Of a stretch of 64,000 bases of DNA, positions 7,910 to 16,797 are shown piece after piece. The notes beneath the pieces are model-generated. The model was not told where the DNA came from and made no database searches. It saw only the letters and a list, made by a program, of their open reading frames with translations. The first letter of the stretch is position 1. The number at the start of each line of letters is the position of its first letter. The stretch comes from Flammeovirga aprica JL-4 (GTDB taxonomy: Bacteria; Bacteroidota; Bacteroidia; Cytophagales; Flammeovirgaceae). Position numbers and translations under genes: made by a program. The stretch lies in the NCBI RefSeq assembly GCF_012844305.1, contig NZ_JABANE010000005.1, positions 62,001 to 126,000 on the forward strand, written 5' to 3'.

Positions 7910-8105
7910 CTGGCGCAAGTGTTAAGCCGATAGGCGTCACTTGTGTCTAACAATCGGAAAAGTCTCCAGACTTCCGAATCAACTAAACAAATTCCACAAA
8001 CCCTTTCATCAGTAAACATTGACTATTAATTTGTGGGGTAGGGAGTCAACAGACTCCTTCCAAATATAGACACAAGTGACGCCTCCGCCTTAACACTTGC
8101 GCCAG
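7910..8105. repeat. Long palindromic element with three internal hairpins
   Basis: The outer arms are 7910-7948 and 8068-8105. Read inward they match over 17 and 16 bases, broken only by CCGATA against TCCGC in the middle. The roughly 120-base centre holds three smaller hairpins: CGGA...AGTCT/AGACTTCCG (7955-7976), CCACAAA/TTTGTGG (7994-8000 with 8030-8036) and GGAGTC/GACTCC (8042-8057). The arms are more GC-rich than the surrounding sequence. No reading frame fills the element. It lies in the 363-base gap between metZ and the convergent pgeF, and looks like a non-autonomous mobile palindrome (REP or MITE type). No second copy is in this window. Confidence 0.75.
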
Positions 8106-8139
8106 TGGAGGGAGTGGGTAGGTGTTTTAGATTACAGGT

Positions 8140-8931
8140 TTATCGAAGCACAATCGCTCCACCAAACCTTCCCGTTTGTCCAGGAGATGCTTTTCTTGCA
8201 GAGAAGAACCGTTCATCCGTATAGGTGTCAAAAGGAAGGAATTCAATGTTTTCCTTAAGAATGCCTAAAGCACTACATTGTGATTTTTGGGCTTCTGTGA
8301 TATTAAGGTAGGCTTTTTCAGGATTGATGTGGGGTAATAGAATTTTATCTATGTCGTTTGGAAATGCGTCTTCATATTGAACGATTACATCCTTTCCAAT
8401 TTCATAGTTGGCTTCTTTGATAAATGGGCCGAAAGAGATTTTGATATTTTTTACCTCAGAATCAAAATCAGTAACCATTTGCTCTACCGCTTTTGTTAGG
8501 ATTTTTAGTACCGTTCCTTTCCATCCAGAATGCACCGCACCTATCACTTTTTTTATAGGATCAAATAATAGGATAGGAGTACAATCAGCTGCTAAAGTCA
8601 ATAACCCAATGTTTTTCACATTAGTGATCATGCCATCAGATTCAGGAAAGGGGTTTTCCATTTTCAGGTACTCCTCCACATTATTTTCAGTGATGGAGAA
8701 GACCTTATTGGTGTGTTTTTGGTCGGCAATAAAAAGGCGTTGACAGCCTAGAGCGTCTTTGACAATTGCTCTGTTTTTTAGAACGGCTTCATGATTATCA
8801 TGAAGCATATTGCCAAGGTTCAAAGAAGCAAAAGGAGGGGTACTAACCCCTCCATTTCTCGTGGTGATGAAATGATCAATCTGACCTTTGTATTCACTAA
8901 ATTGTTCAAAAACTAAGGTTTCAATACTCAT
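8140..8931 (-). CDS. pgeF: PgeF/YfiH family purine nucleoside phosphorylase-type protein (laccase-domain)
   Basis: The 263-residue protein belongs to the LACC1/YfiH family, formerly called polyphenol oxidases. Members act on purine nucleosides, and the family also has a reported role in peptidoglycan editing. The metal-site residues are present in QKHTNKVF (His), AADCTPILLFD (Cys) and AVHSGWKGT (His), and the C-terminal FFSARK and GRFGG segments complete the fold. Its start lies 11 bases downstream of the hisA stop on the same strand, so it appears to be the last gene of a hisH-hisA-pgeF operon. That placement has no obvious biochemical reason. Confidence 0.88.
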   Translation of the reverse strand: MSIETLVFEQFSEYKGQIDHFITTRNGGVSTPPFASLNLGNMLHDNHEAVLKNRAIVKDALGCQRLFIADQKHTNKVFSITENNVEEYLKMENPFPESDGMITNVKNIGLLTLAADCTPILLFDPIKKVIGAVHSGWKGTVLKILTKAVEQMVTDFDSEVKNIKISFGPFIKEANYEIGKDVIVQYEDAFPNDIDKILLPHINPEKAYLNITEAQKSQCSALGILKENIEFLPFDTYTDERFFSARKASPGQTGRFGGAIVLR

Positions 8932-8942
8932 TTCTTACCAAT

Positions 8943-9677
8943 CTATTTAGACATGTGTTGATATATATCCTCAATTGAGATCGTATTCTCATAAATGGCT
9001 TTTCCAACTACGACAGAAGGAATACCTGCTTCTTCCAAAGCAATCAAGTCATCAAATTTACTTACACCGCCACTCGCAATTAATTCGATATGTGGGAAGT
9101 CTTTCATGATTTCGCCATACAACTCAGTGTTAGGACCTTGCATCATTCCATCTTTAGAAATGTCAGTACAAAGCACTTTTGTAATACCTTTAGCCGTATA
9201 GTTTTTCAAGTATTCAAATAAAGGCAGTTTAGAGTCTTCTTGCCATCCACTTACAGCAATCATTTTATTTTTAGCATCTGCTGCTAAAATGATTCTATCG
9301 TTTCCGAATTTTGTAATCCAAGAAGTAAATTTTTCTACCTCTTTTACTGCAATACTACCACAAGTTACCATTTCAGCACCATGGTCAAATACTTTCACCA
9401 AATCTTCGTCTGACTGAATTCCTCCACCGAAATCAACAATCAAAGAAGTATTTTTTGTGATTCTTTCTAATACACCATAGTTGACAACTTGCTTCGCTTT
9501 AGCACCATCTAAGTCTACCAAGTGCAATCTTTTGATTCCCGCATCTTCAAATTGTTTTGCGATTACCAACGGATCATCAGCATAAATTTTCTTTTGATTG
9601 TAATCTCCCTGTGATAAACGTACGCATTTACCATCAATCAGGTCGATAGCTGGAATGATATCTATTTTTGTAGACAT
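8943..9677 (-). CDS. hisA: ProFAR isomerase HisA (histidine biosynthesis)
   Basis: The 244-residue TIM-barrel enzyme isomerises phosphoribosylformimino-AICAR phosphate in the fourth step of histidine synthesis. The N-terminal IIPAIDLIDGKCVRLSQGDY carries the first catalytic Asp. CTDISKDGMMQGPN holds the second Asp and the phosphate-binding region, and ASGGVSKFDD completes the second phosphate site. Length is standard. It begins one base after the hisH stop, so the two are translationally close. HisF, which normally pairs with HisH, is not in this window. Confidence 0.95.
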   Translation of the reverse strand: MSTKIDIIPAIDLIDGKCVRLSQGDYNQKKIYADDPLVIAKQFEDAGIKRLHLVDLDGAKAKQVVNYGVLERITKNTSLIVDFGGGIQSDEDLVKVFDHGAEMVTCGSIAVKEVEKFTSWITKFGNDRIILAADAKNKMIAVSGWQEDSKLPLFEYLKNYTAKGITKVLCTDISKDGMMQGPNTELYGEIMKDFPHIELIASGGVSKFDDLIALEEAGIPSVVVGKAIYENTISIEDIYQHMSK

Positions 9678-9678
9678 A

Positions 9679-10266
9679 TTAGATTTTTGTTAGAAAGTTT
9701 TCTATAATTTTTTGCCCAACATCACCGCTTTTTTCAGGGTGGAACTGTGCCGCGTAGAAGTTGTCTTTATGTAATGATGCACTGTAAGGGTTTACATAAT
9801 CCGTCACAGCAATTGTATTTTCGCACAATTCAGCATAGTAACTATGCACATAGTACACATAGTCTTCATTACTGATTCCCTCGTATAAAGGAGTTTTCAG
9901 ATCATGAATATTGTTCCATCCCATGTGAGGGACTTTTAGTGTCTCGCTTTCAAATTTTTTGACATTCACATCAAAAATACCAAGACAGTCCGTGTTTCTC
10001 TCCTCGGAATGCTTACACATTAATTGTAGACCAAGGCAAACCCCTAGTGTAGGTTGTTTTAAATCTTTGATCAATTGATCTAATTGACGTGCCTTAAGAT
10101 AGTCCATTGCTGATTTCGCCTCTCCAACACCTGGAAAAATAACCTTATCGGCGCTTTTCAACTCTTCAGCATTGTCTGTCAAGATGGGATCAATCCCTAA
10201 ACGTTGCAATGCATAACGTACAGATTGTACATTTCCCGCATTGTATTTTAAAATGGCAACTTTCAT
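9679..10266 (-). CDS. hisH: Imidazole glycerol phosphate synthase, glutaminase subunit HisH
   Basis: The 195-residue protein is a class I glutamine amidotransferase that supplies ammonia to HisF. The nucleophile Cys77 lies in LGVCLGLQLM. The His176/Glu178 pair is in QFHPEKSGD, giving a complete catalytic triad. The oxyanion segment GVGEAKSAM is also present. It is the first gene of the hisH-hisA-pgeF run. A CAAAATTA sequence (minus-strand TAATTTTG) 52 bases upstream could be its -7 element. Confidence 0.95.
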   Translation of the reverse strand: MKVAILKYNAGNVQSVRYALQRLGIDPILTDNAEELKSADKVIFPGVGEAKSAMDYLKARQLDQLIKDLKQPTLGVCLGLQLMCKHSEERNTDCLGIFDVNVKKFESETLKVPHMGWNNIHDLKTPLYEGISNEDYVYYVHSYYAELCENTIAVTDYVNPYSASLHKDNFYAAQFHPEKSGDVGQKIIENFLTKI

Positions 10267-10317
10267 CTAACAGATAGTTTTATTATTACGCAGTTACGCG
10301 ATTTGAAATTTGAAAAT

Positions 10318-10325
10318 CAAAATTA
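10318..10325 (-). promoter_or_regulatory. Possible -7 element for hisH
   Basis: The minus strand reads TAATTTTG, matching the TAnnTTTG consensus, 52 bases before the hisH ATG. No clear TTTG is found at the expected distance upstream. Confidence 0.35.
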
Positions 10326-10369
10326 AAACTCTTTCTATAGAATGAAAAAAACATTGCCATTTTTAATAC

Positions 10370-10417
10370 AAAAAGGAGTGAAATCTATCAAATAAATAGA
10401 ATTCACTCCTTTTTTTT
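10370..10417 (-). terminator. Terminator after the amylase gene
   Basis: GGAGTGAA and TTCACTCC, flanked by A-runs and T-runs on the two sides, form a terminator-type hairpin that could act in either direction. It lies just past the amylase stop, before the hisH promoter region. Confidence 0.8.
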
Positions 10418-10475
10418 GAATTTATCTTACGTTGAAACAGAGTTGTATCTCACACCTCAAACATGGATTCAAATC

Positions 10476-12332
10476 CTAAAATGAAAGGTATAAAGCACCG
10501 TATTTCTGTACCGGAATACTTAATCCACTTTCATTGGCTGTATTGAAATCAAGATCATATGTATAACCAGTAATCAGGTCTTTAGCCGTGATTTTTTTCT
10601 CTTTGATACCGATTAAGGTCATTACTTCATTCGGAATAATCACTTCAGAAGTAATGTCTTTGTTCTCAAAATTGGCAATTACAAGCACCTTATCATTATT
10701 AGTATAACGAATAAAACTATAAGTCTTGTCCACATTATACTGAGAGTTTGTACGGTTAAACTGCTGTAAATCTATCAAATGACCTTTGCGAATTGCTTCA
10801 GAACCTTTGGCCGCTTTTAATAGTTTTTTATAGTCATTTCTTAATGTTTTCTGACTTTCGCTCAGCAAACCACCATCATATTTATGGTCATTGACCCATT
10901 TTTGATGCTCTGGAATTCCCCAATAATCAAAAATTGTAGACCTGCCATCATCACCACTGAATCCAGATTCACCAATAGCTGGCTCACCTACTTCCTGACC
11001 GAAATAAATCATCACAGGACCACTACCTAGTGCCGCACTTACAGCCATACCAGGAATACCTAAAACAGGATCGCCTGCAAACTCCTTAGATGCAATTCTT
11101 TGTTCATCATGATTCTCTAAGAAACGCAACATATGATTGTTGAAGCCGTCCATGTCTTTCCATACCTTTGTAAGGTGAGACAATGAAGAACCTGGTCTGT
11201 CTTCCATTACCGCTCTTAATGAATCATACACGCCCACTTTGTCATACAAGTAATCAAATTTACCATTGAAAATGTAATTCTTATATTCAGTAGGGTTGTA
11301 AACTTCAGCAATAAAACGGATTTTAGGATTGATTTTTTTGATCTGAGGAATCATCCAATTCCAGTACTCAACAGGTACCATTTCAGCCATATCACATCTA
11401 AATCCATCTACTCCTTTCTTGGTCCAGTAAGTCAAAACTTCCAAAGTCTTTTTCCAAGTAGATGGAACTTCTCCATTGATGTCAAAAACTTTTTCACCAT
11501 TACCAGAAAGGTGATTGACACCGTAATTCAGACGAACTGTTTCAAACCAGTCATTGACCGTAGGCGCAAAAGTTACGGCTCCATTTCCAGAAACTTTTGC
11601 CGGTATTTCCTTAAATTTCCCATCAGAGGTAGTGAATTTATCACCGCCCAGTGGCTTGTAGCCTTCAGGTACTTCAAAAGGTTTTCCAGGGATATAATAG
11701 AAGTTGTTATTGGCATCAAAACCTTCTTTTAGATTGTCAGAAGCACCGAAATCTTCAATTCCTTCTGGTTTTTTATCAGAGTGGTATTTTCTCGCAACAT
11801 GGTTTGGAACGAAGTCAATAATCACTTTCAGACCATTATCATGTGATCTTTTGATCAGCGTTTCAAACTCTTCGACTCTTTTGTCAACATTCACCGCAAG
11901 GTCAGGGTTGACATCATAATAATCCTTGATAGCATACGGAGACCCCGCACGTCCTTTTACCACATCGGCATCATCCAGTGGAATGCCATTTTTTCTGTAA
12001 TCAGTAATCACAGCATGCTCAATGACACCTGTATACCAAACGTGAGTTGCCCCAAGGTCTTTAATTCCTTGTAGTGCGGCATCATTGATATCATTAAATT
12101 TACCTACGCCATTATCAGCGAGAGTACCCCACTGTTTATTTGTAGTATTGGTATTACCAAAAAGGCGAGTCATCATCTGGTAAATGATGATTTTATGGTC
12201 TTCAATTTTTTCAGTGGATTGAGATTCCGCCAATAATTTTTTCACTTTCTTTTCTTCTTTGTCATGCGATGTAGAGCACCCTGCAATAAGCATTGACAGC
12301 AGTGCTCCAACGATGGTAATTTTTTTGATCAT
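10476..12332 (-). CDS. GH13 alpha-amylase family lipoprotein
   Basis: The 618-residue glycoside hydrolase acts on alpha-glucans, presumably at the outer membrane. The signal peptide ends in a lipobox with lipidation at Cys19 (MLIAGC). All four GH13 motifs are readable: DFVPNH (I), GFRCDMAE with nucleophile Asp314 (II), IAEVYN with acid/base Glu343 (III) and ENHDEQR with Asp409 (IV). All three catalytic residues are intact. The C-terminal 100 residues form the usual beta-sandwich domain. No SusC/SusD pair lies beside it, unlike in a starch utilisation locus. A small gene lies 55 bases upstream on the same strand with no terminator between, suggesting one transcript. Whether it cleaves starch, maltodextrin or another glucan cannot be told. 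Confidence 0.93.
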   Translation of the reverse strand: MIKKITIVGALLSMLIAGCSTSHDKEEKKVKKLLAESQSTEKIEDHKIIIYQMMTRLFGNTNTTNKQWGTLADNGVGKFNDINDAALQGIKDLGATHVWYTGVIEHAVITDYRKNGIPLDDADVVKGRAGSPYAIKDYYDVNPDLAVNVDKRVEEFETLIKRSHDNGLKVIIDFVPNHVARKYHSDKKPEGIEDFGASDNLKEGFDANNNFYYIPGKPFEVPEGYKPLGGDKFTTSDGKFKEIPAKVSGNGAVTFAPTVNDWFETVRLNYGVNHLSGNGEKVFDINGEVPSTWKKTLEVLTYWTKKGVDGFRCDMAEMVPVEYWNWMIPQIKKINPKIRFIAEVYNPTEYKNYIFNGKFDYLYDKVGVYDSLRAVMEDRPGSSLSHLTKVWKDMDGFNNHMLRFLENHDEQRIASKEFAGDPVLGIPGMAVSAALGSGPVMIYFGQEVGEPAIGESGFSGDDGRSTIFDYWGIPEHQKWVNDHKYDGGLLSESQKTLRNDYKKLLKAAKGSEAIRKGHLIDLQQFNRTNSQYNVDKTYSFIRYTNNDKVLVIANFENKDITSEVIIPNEVMTLIGIKEKKITAKDLITGYTYDLDFNTANESGLSIPVQKYGALYLSF

Positions 12333-12387
12333 TGTTATTTAGGAAACAGGAATTGATAATAAAACAGCAGGTTGGAATTTTAAGATT

Positions 12388-12633
12388 TTATTCCTTTGCA
12401 CCTTTCTTGTTGTAAGGTCTTTTCTGGTTTAATGAATTGGCAATTTTGTACAGGTCTACTTGGTCTAAAATAGTGTCATACAGGTTTCTATGTTTGTCTA
12501 CATCTTTTAAATCATCCTGCATTTTTACAGCTACAGTAAAAGGATTTGTGTCTTTCAATTGCTTTTTTAAGGCATTTAAATAGTCCTTGTCTTTTTTGAT
12601 TGCATTTAGAACAATTTGTTCAATTTCATTCAT
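12388..12633 (-). CDS. Small charged hypothetical protein upstream of the amylase
   Basis: This encodes an 81-residue lysine- and aspartate-rich, largely helical protein with no signal peptide. I do not recognise a family. Codon use resembles neighbouring genes, and no competing frame is better. It precedes the amylase lipoprotein by 55 bases on the same strand with no terminator. Its basic C-terminus (NQKRPYNKKGAKE) might bind nucleic acid, but that is speculation. Confidence 0.55.
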   Translation of the reverse strand: MNEIEQIVLNAIKKDKDYLNALKKQLKDTNPFTVAVKMQDDLKDVDKHRNLYDTILDQVDLYKIANSLNQKRPYNKKGAKE

Positions 12634-13020
12634 ATTTTAATAGGGGAATAAGGTTAAATTCTTAATAAAAAGTGTGTAGTAATAATAGTTAATTTTGAAC
12701 AGAATTTGAAATTAAATTACTATAAATATTTTTTAATTATATGATATTATAGTTGTGGCAATTTAAGATTAATTCTAATGGACTCTTATTGAGTTAATTT
12801 TTTGTGTTTTTGATTAATTTTAATGAATTGACTTACAGATTAAAGGACTAAAAGTTACCTCTTTTCCTTAGTGGTGCATTATTATTTTATTAGATGATTT
12901 TTTTAATAATAACAGCTTGTAAAGTAATCCATTTCCATTTTTACTTTTTGATGCACAAAGAAAGTGTATAATTACTTTTTAATAGTTATCAAAAAAATCT
13001 AATTCCTTCATTCCTTCTCT
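12634..13020. other. AT-rich intergenic region without a recognisable gene
   Basis: This stretch between the divergent small gene and the ABC-F gene is strongly AT-rich with stops in every frame. I see no hairpin, repeat or conserved RNA in it. It presumably holds the two divergent promoters. Confidence 0.6.
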
Positions 13021-13028
13021 TATCTTTG
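13021..13028 (+). promoter_or_regulatory. -7 element of the ABC-F gene
   Basis: TATCTTTG matches TAnnTTTG and would place the start site about 13 bases before the ATG, leaving a very short leader. The -33 box is not clear. A leader this short would exclude the attenuation seen in some antibiotic-resistance ABC-F genes. Confidence 0.5.
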
Positions 13029-13047
13029 CTTCATTAAATAAATACCT

Positions 13048-14688
13048 ATGATTTCAGTTGATAATTTAGCCGTTGAATTTAGCGGTCAGACACTTTTCAG
13101 TGATGTAAACTTTGTGATTAATCCTACCGATAAAATCGCCTTGATGGGGAAAAATGGTGCAGGAAAATCTACAATGATGAAGATAGTAGCAGGTGTACAG
13201 AAGGCTACTAAAGGACAGGTGACAGCTCCAAAGGAAGCGGTGATTGCTTATTTGCCCCAACATTTATTGACTGAGGATGACTGTACAGTATTCGAAGAGG
13301 CTTCCAAGGCGTATCAGCATATTTTTGAGATGCGTGATGAAATGGAAGGACTTAATAAGCAACTGGAAACACGTACGGATTACGAAAGTGATGAGTATAT
13401 GAAAATCATCGAGCGCGTAACGGACTTGAGTGAGAAGTACTATGCTATTGAAGAGATAAATTATGATGCTGAAGTTGAAAAGGCATTAAAAGGTCTTGGT
13501 TTCAAACAAGATGATTTCCAACGTCAGACAAGTGAGTTTAGTGGTGGGTGGAGAATGCGTATCGAATTAGCAAAAATTCTTTTACAGAAGCCTGATTTGA
13601 TTTTGCTAGATGAGCCTACTAACCATATTGATATTGAATCAGTAATTTGGCTTGAGGATTTCTTAGTCAATAAGGCTGATGCAGTAATGGTGATTTCCCA
13701 TGATAGAGCATTTATTGATAATATCACCAACCGTACTATTGAAGTGACTATGGGGCGAATCTATGATTATAAAGCCAATTATTCTCATTATTTGGAATTA
13801 AGAGAAGATCGTAGAGCACAGCAGTTGAAAGCGTATCAAGAACAGCAGAAGTTCATAGCAGAAACTAAAGCTTTTATTGAGCGTTTTAGAGGGACTTATT
13901 CTAAAACAAATCAAGTGAACTCGAGAGAGAGAATGCTTGAAAAGTTAGAAATTATAGAAGTGGATGAGGTAGATACATCAGCATTGAAACTGAAATTCCC
14001 TCCGGCACCAAGATCTGGAGAAATTGCTGTGACAGTGACAGATGTTTCAAAATCGTATGATGATAAAGTGATTTTCAAAGATGCCAACATGTCCATCCGT
14101 AGAGGAGAGAAAGTGGCTTTTGTAGGTAGAAACGGTGAAGGAAAATCGACTATGATCAAGTCCATTTTAAAAGAAATAGGAATTGATTCTGGTGAAGCGG
14201 AACTAGGACATAATGTACAAGTAGGGTACTTTGCTCAAAATCAAGCTTCTTTATTAGATCCTAAATTGACCATTTTCCAAACGGTTGATGAAGTGGCGAA
14301 AGGTGATATCCGAAAACACATCAACAATATTTTAGGGCAGTTTATGTTCGGTGGTGAGGATGTAGATAAGAAAGTAGGTGTTCTTTCAGGTGGAGAGAAA
14401 ACACGTTTGGCAATGGTGAAATTATTATTGGAACCCGTCAACTTACTGATTCTTGATGAACCTACCAATCACTTGGATCTAAAATCAAAAGACGTATTGA
14501 AAGAGGCTTTGAAAGACTTTGACGGTACTTTGATTTTGGTTTCCCATGATAGAGATTTCTTACAAGGTTTATCTGAAAAAGTATTCGAATTTAAAGAGCA
14601 AAGAGTCATTGAGCATTTTGAAACGATTGATGCTTTCCTTGAGAGAAATAGAATAAAGAGTATCGCAGATATTAATTTATCTAAGTAA
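13048..14688 (+). CDS. ABC-F family ATPase (YbiT-like)
   Basis: The 546-residue protein has two fused ABC ATPase domains and no membrane segment, so it is a ribosome-associated ABC-F factor rather than a transporter. Domain 1 has Walker A GKNGAGKST (about 35-43), signature FSGGWRMR and Walker B LILLDEPTNHID. Domain 2 has GRNGEGKST, LSGGEKTR and LLILDEPTNHLD. The linker between them (about 240-300) is charged, as expected for the P-site tRNA interaction motif. Length and overall layout resemble YbiT of E. coli more than Uup, which carries a C-terminal coiled coil. An antibiotic-resistance role is possible but nothing here indicates one. Confidence 0.92.
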   Translation: MISVDNLAVEFSGQTLFSDVNFVINPTDKIALMGKNGAGKSTMMKIVAGVQKATKGQVTAPKEAVIAYLPQHLLTEDDCTVFEEASKAYQHIFEMRDEMEGLNKQLETRTDYESDEYMKIIERVTDLSEKYYAIEEINYDAEVEKALKGLGFKQDDFQRQTSEFSGGWRMRIELAKILLQKPDLILLDEPTNHIDIESVIWLEDFLVNKADAVMVISHDRAFIDNITNRTIEVTMGRIYDYKANYSHYLELREDRRAQQLKAYQEQQKFIAETKAFIERFRGTYSKTNQVNSRERMLEKLEIIEVDEVDTSALKLKFPPAPRSGEIAVTVTDVSKSYDDKVIFKDANMSIRRGEKVAFVGRNGEGKSTMIKSILKEIGIDSGEAELGHNVQVGYFAQNQASLLDPKLTIFQTVDEVAKGDIRKHINNILGQFMFGGEDVDKKVGVLSGGEKTRLAMVKLLLEPVNLLILDEPTNHLDLKSKDVLKEALKDFDGTLILVSHDRDFLQGLSEKVFEFKEQRVIEHFETIDAFLERNRIKSIADINLSK

Positions 14689-14707
14689 TTCATTATTAGG
14701 TAGATGA

Positions 14708-14751
14708 AAGGATGTCGCTTGAGTTTGAAGCTCAAGTGACATCCTTTTTTT
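14708..14751 (+). terminator. Terminator after the ABC-F gene
   Basis: AAGGATGTCGCTTGAG pairs with CTCAAGTGACATCCTT with a single G-U pair and is followed by a T-run. It is among the strongest hairpins in the window. Confidence 0.88.
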
Positions 14752-14922
14752 ATGTTATTTTCAATGTTATGATTTTTTAATTGAAATATTAGCAGTTTTT
14801 ATAGGATAATTGTATTAATCTAATATTTTTATTTAGCGATTATTTGGTAAAAAACTTAGATTCGAAACCGAAAACTTCTATAACGAAAACTAAATTATTA
14901 CTTACGTAAAAACTAATTGTAA

Positions 14923-15087
14923 ATGAACGACAAGAGACTAATTATTTTGCTAGGACTCATCATCGCACCACAAATGTTGCGTTTTGTATTCAACTTGAAC
15001 ACTAGCTTTATCTTCATCGCATTTCAGTGTATAGTTATTTCCTTATTCTTTTTTGTATTATACAAGAAGGTAAGAGTCACTGAATAA
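14923..15087 (+). CDS. Small two-helix membrane protein (54 residues)
   Basis: A 55-codon frame from ATG to TAA encodes a protein with a short charged N-terminus (MNDKR) and two hydrophobic segments (about residues 6-24 and 28-46). It ends in a basic tail (YKKVRVTE). This helical-hairpin topology with positive charge at both ends favours cytoplasmic N- and C-termini. It lies between two strong terminators, so it must be an independent unit. I do not recognise the family; small membrane proteins of this shape are common in Bacteroidota. No function is proposed. Confidence 0.65.
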   Translation: MNDKRLIILLGLIIAPQMLRFVFNLNTSFIFIAFQCIVISLFFFVLYKKVRVTE

Positions 15088-15098
15088 GGCTTTTATAA

Positions 15099-15132
15099 TA
15101 AAACCCCATTGTGTTAATACGATGGGGTTTTA
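15099..15132. terminator. Bidirectional terminator
   Basis: TAAAACCCCAT and ATGGGGTTTTA form an 11-base perfect stem with A- and T-runs on both sides. It separates the small membrane protein from the convergent oxidase gene. Confidence 0.88.
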
Positions 15133-15147
15133 TTTTTGAAATGCAAA

Positions 15148-16797
15148 TTATTTATTTGATTCGTTTATCACACTTCCAGGATTCATTATTCCGTTAGGAT
15201 CAATAATACTTTTTATACCTTGCATGAGCTGATAGCTGTTTTCTCCAATTTTTTCTTTCAACCAAGGTGACAAGGCCCTGCCTATTCCGTGATGATGTGA
15301 AAGAGATCCATTATTGGATAAAATGGTGTTGACAAGTCCTTCATGGAATTGCTGATAATCTTCAAGAGGAGCAGACTTATCTGTAGGAGAAATAAAAGTA
15401 AAATAGAGGTTGGCTCCATTTTCATACACATGTGAAATATGACACATACAAACGGTATTGGGTCTAGATTTTATATAAGTACGCACATTCTTCCATAGCT
15501 TTTTAAGATCTTTCCACATTACTGAAGTTTCTATAGTATCAGTCATCAGCCCAAGGTCCATTAGAGGCTCACGCATATAAGCGGAGTGGAAACGCTGTGA
15601 AAGCCATTTTTTTGTAGGACGGCTCCCGATAGATCTGCCACCAAATTTCTTTGAGGTCGATTTGATTTTATCGATTACCAGAGAGGTATAATCTTTATCT
15701 CCTTCCACTGAGATAAACATCAGAGACCTGCTATTCGGTTTGTAGCCTATTGCTTGCAGTGCTTTATCAGAGAAAGAACCCTCAAAACCTTTCATTCTAA
15801 AAGCAACTTCTGTTTCTTCATGATCTGAAATTCGGAACAGATGGGGCAAGCCAAATTGCCCTTGAATACAAGCTTGCATTGACCCTTGAGCACTTTCAAA
15901 ATCTTTGAAGATGATACAAGCATTACGGCGATTATTCGGTTCAAATTTTCTAATCTTGATGGTAGCTTGTGTGATCACACCTAAAGTTCCTTCGGCCCCA
16001 ATAAACAAAGGCATTACATCCCATCCTTGTGCGGCTTTAGGATAGCTTTCATTTTCAAAGATCCCGATAGGAGTGAAAGCTTTTAAGCTTAAAACAATAT
16101 CTTCTATTTTACCATAGCCAGTAGAACATTGACCGGCACCTTTCGCTGCAATCCATCCGCCTAAAGTGGAAAACTCAAAGGATTGAGGGAAGTGACCGCA
16201 TGTGTATCCTTTTTGATTCAAGAATTTCTCCAAAGCTGGTCCGTTGATTCCTGCCTGAGCAGTGACGGTGAGACTCTCCTCATCCAGATGAATGATTTGA
16301 TTGAGATGTTTGGTCAAATCCAATGCGATACCTCCATCAGGAAGACCTATACCTTTAGTGACAGAAGATCTTAAGCCTTGAGGACAAATTGCTATTTTCC
16401 ACTCATTGCATTTCTGAATGATTAATTCCACCTGTGATTCATCATTAGGACTGATTACTAAATCGGGAGGAGTAGTTACTTTTTCTTGTCTTAATTCAAG
16501 AAGCTCACTGTAAAACTTTCCAGCAGCATGTTTTGCTCTGTCAAAATCTGAAGTTTTAATATTTTCAGCACCTACTATTTCAGTAAACTCTTTGACATAT
16601 TTAGGTGGAAGCTGAATTTTCCGATCTACAACTACTTCTTTTTCACCGGGTAAAAAAGTAGGTAAATTCACTTCCAAAACAGGTATTCCGACAAGTTCTT
16701 GTATTGTTTTCTTTACATCATCAGAAAGCACTTCCTGATAGTTAGGATCTCCCCAATTAAGAATTTGTCTGTAAGTTTTTTTAAGCAATGTTTTCAT
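15148..16797 (-). CDS. FAD-binding oxidase, alkyl-DHAP synthase-like
   Basis: The 549-residue flavoprotein has the PCMH-type FAD-binding domain (about residues 105-290, with PPDLVISPNDESQV and a GHFPQSFEFSTLGGWIA loop) and a C-terminal type-4 FAD-oxidase domain. The segment TGYGKIEDIV and the late SLSHHHGIGRA resemble alkylglycerone-phosphate synthase. That enzyme swaps the acyl chain of acyl-DHAP for an alkyl chain in ether-lipid synthesis, and a His-rich motif of this kind lies at its active site. No membrane segment is seen. Its start overlaps the end of glpD by 17 bases, so the two are probably co-translated. The alternative is a GlcD-like 2-hydroxyacid dehydrogenase, but the glpD linkage and the HHHG motif favour a DHAP-derived substrate. 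Confidence 0.8.
   Translation of the reverse strand: MKTLLKKTYRQILNWGDPNYQEVLSDDVKKTIQELVGIPVLEVNLPTFLPGEKEVVVDRKIQLPPKYVKEFTEIVGAENIKTSDFDRAKHAAGKFYSELLELRQEKVTTPPDLVISPNDESQVELIIQKCNEWKIAICPQGLRSSVTKGIGLPDGGIALDLTKHLNQIIHLDEESLTVTAQAGINGPALEKFLNQKGYTCGHFPQSFEFSTLGGWIAAKGAGQCSTGYGKIEDIVLSLKAFTPIGIFENESYPKAAQGWDVMPLFIGAEGTLGVITQATIKIRKFEPNNRRNACIIFKDFESAQGSMQACIQGQFGLPHLFRISDHEETEVAFRMKGFEGSFSDKALQAIGYKPNSRSLMFISVEGDKDYTSLVIDKIKSTSKKFGGRSIGSRPTKKWLSQRFHSAYMREPLMDLGLMTDTIETSVMWKDLKKLWKNVRTYIKSRPNTVCMCHISHVYENGANLYFTFISPTDKSAPLEDYQQFHEGLVNTILSNNGSLSHHHGIGRALSPWLKEKIGENSYQLMQGIKSIIDPNGIMNPGSVINESNK

Noticed and set aside
7910..8105. CRISPR array or attachment site at the palindromic element
   Set aside because: The repeats are inverted rather than direct, and there are no spacers of even length nor any cas or integrase gene.
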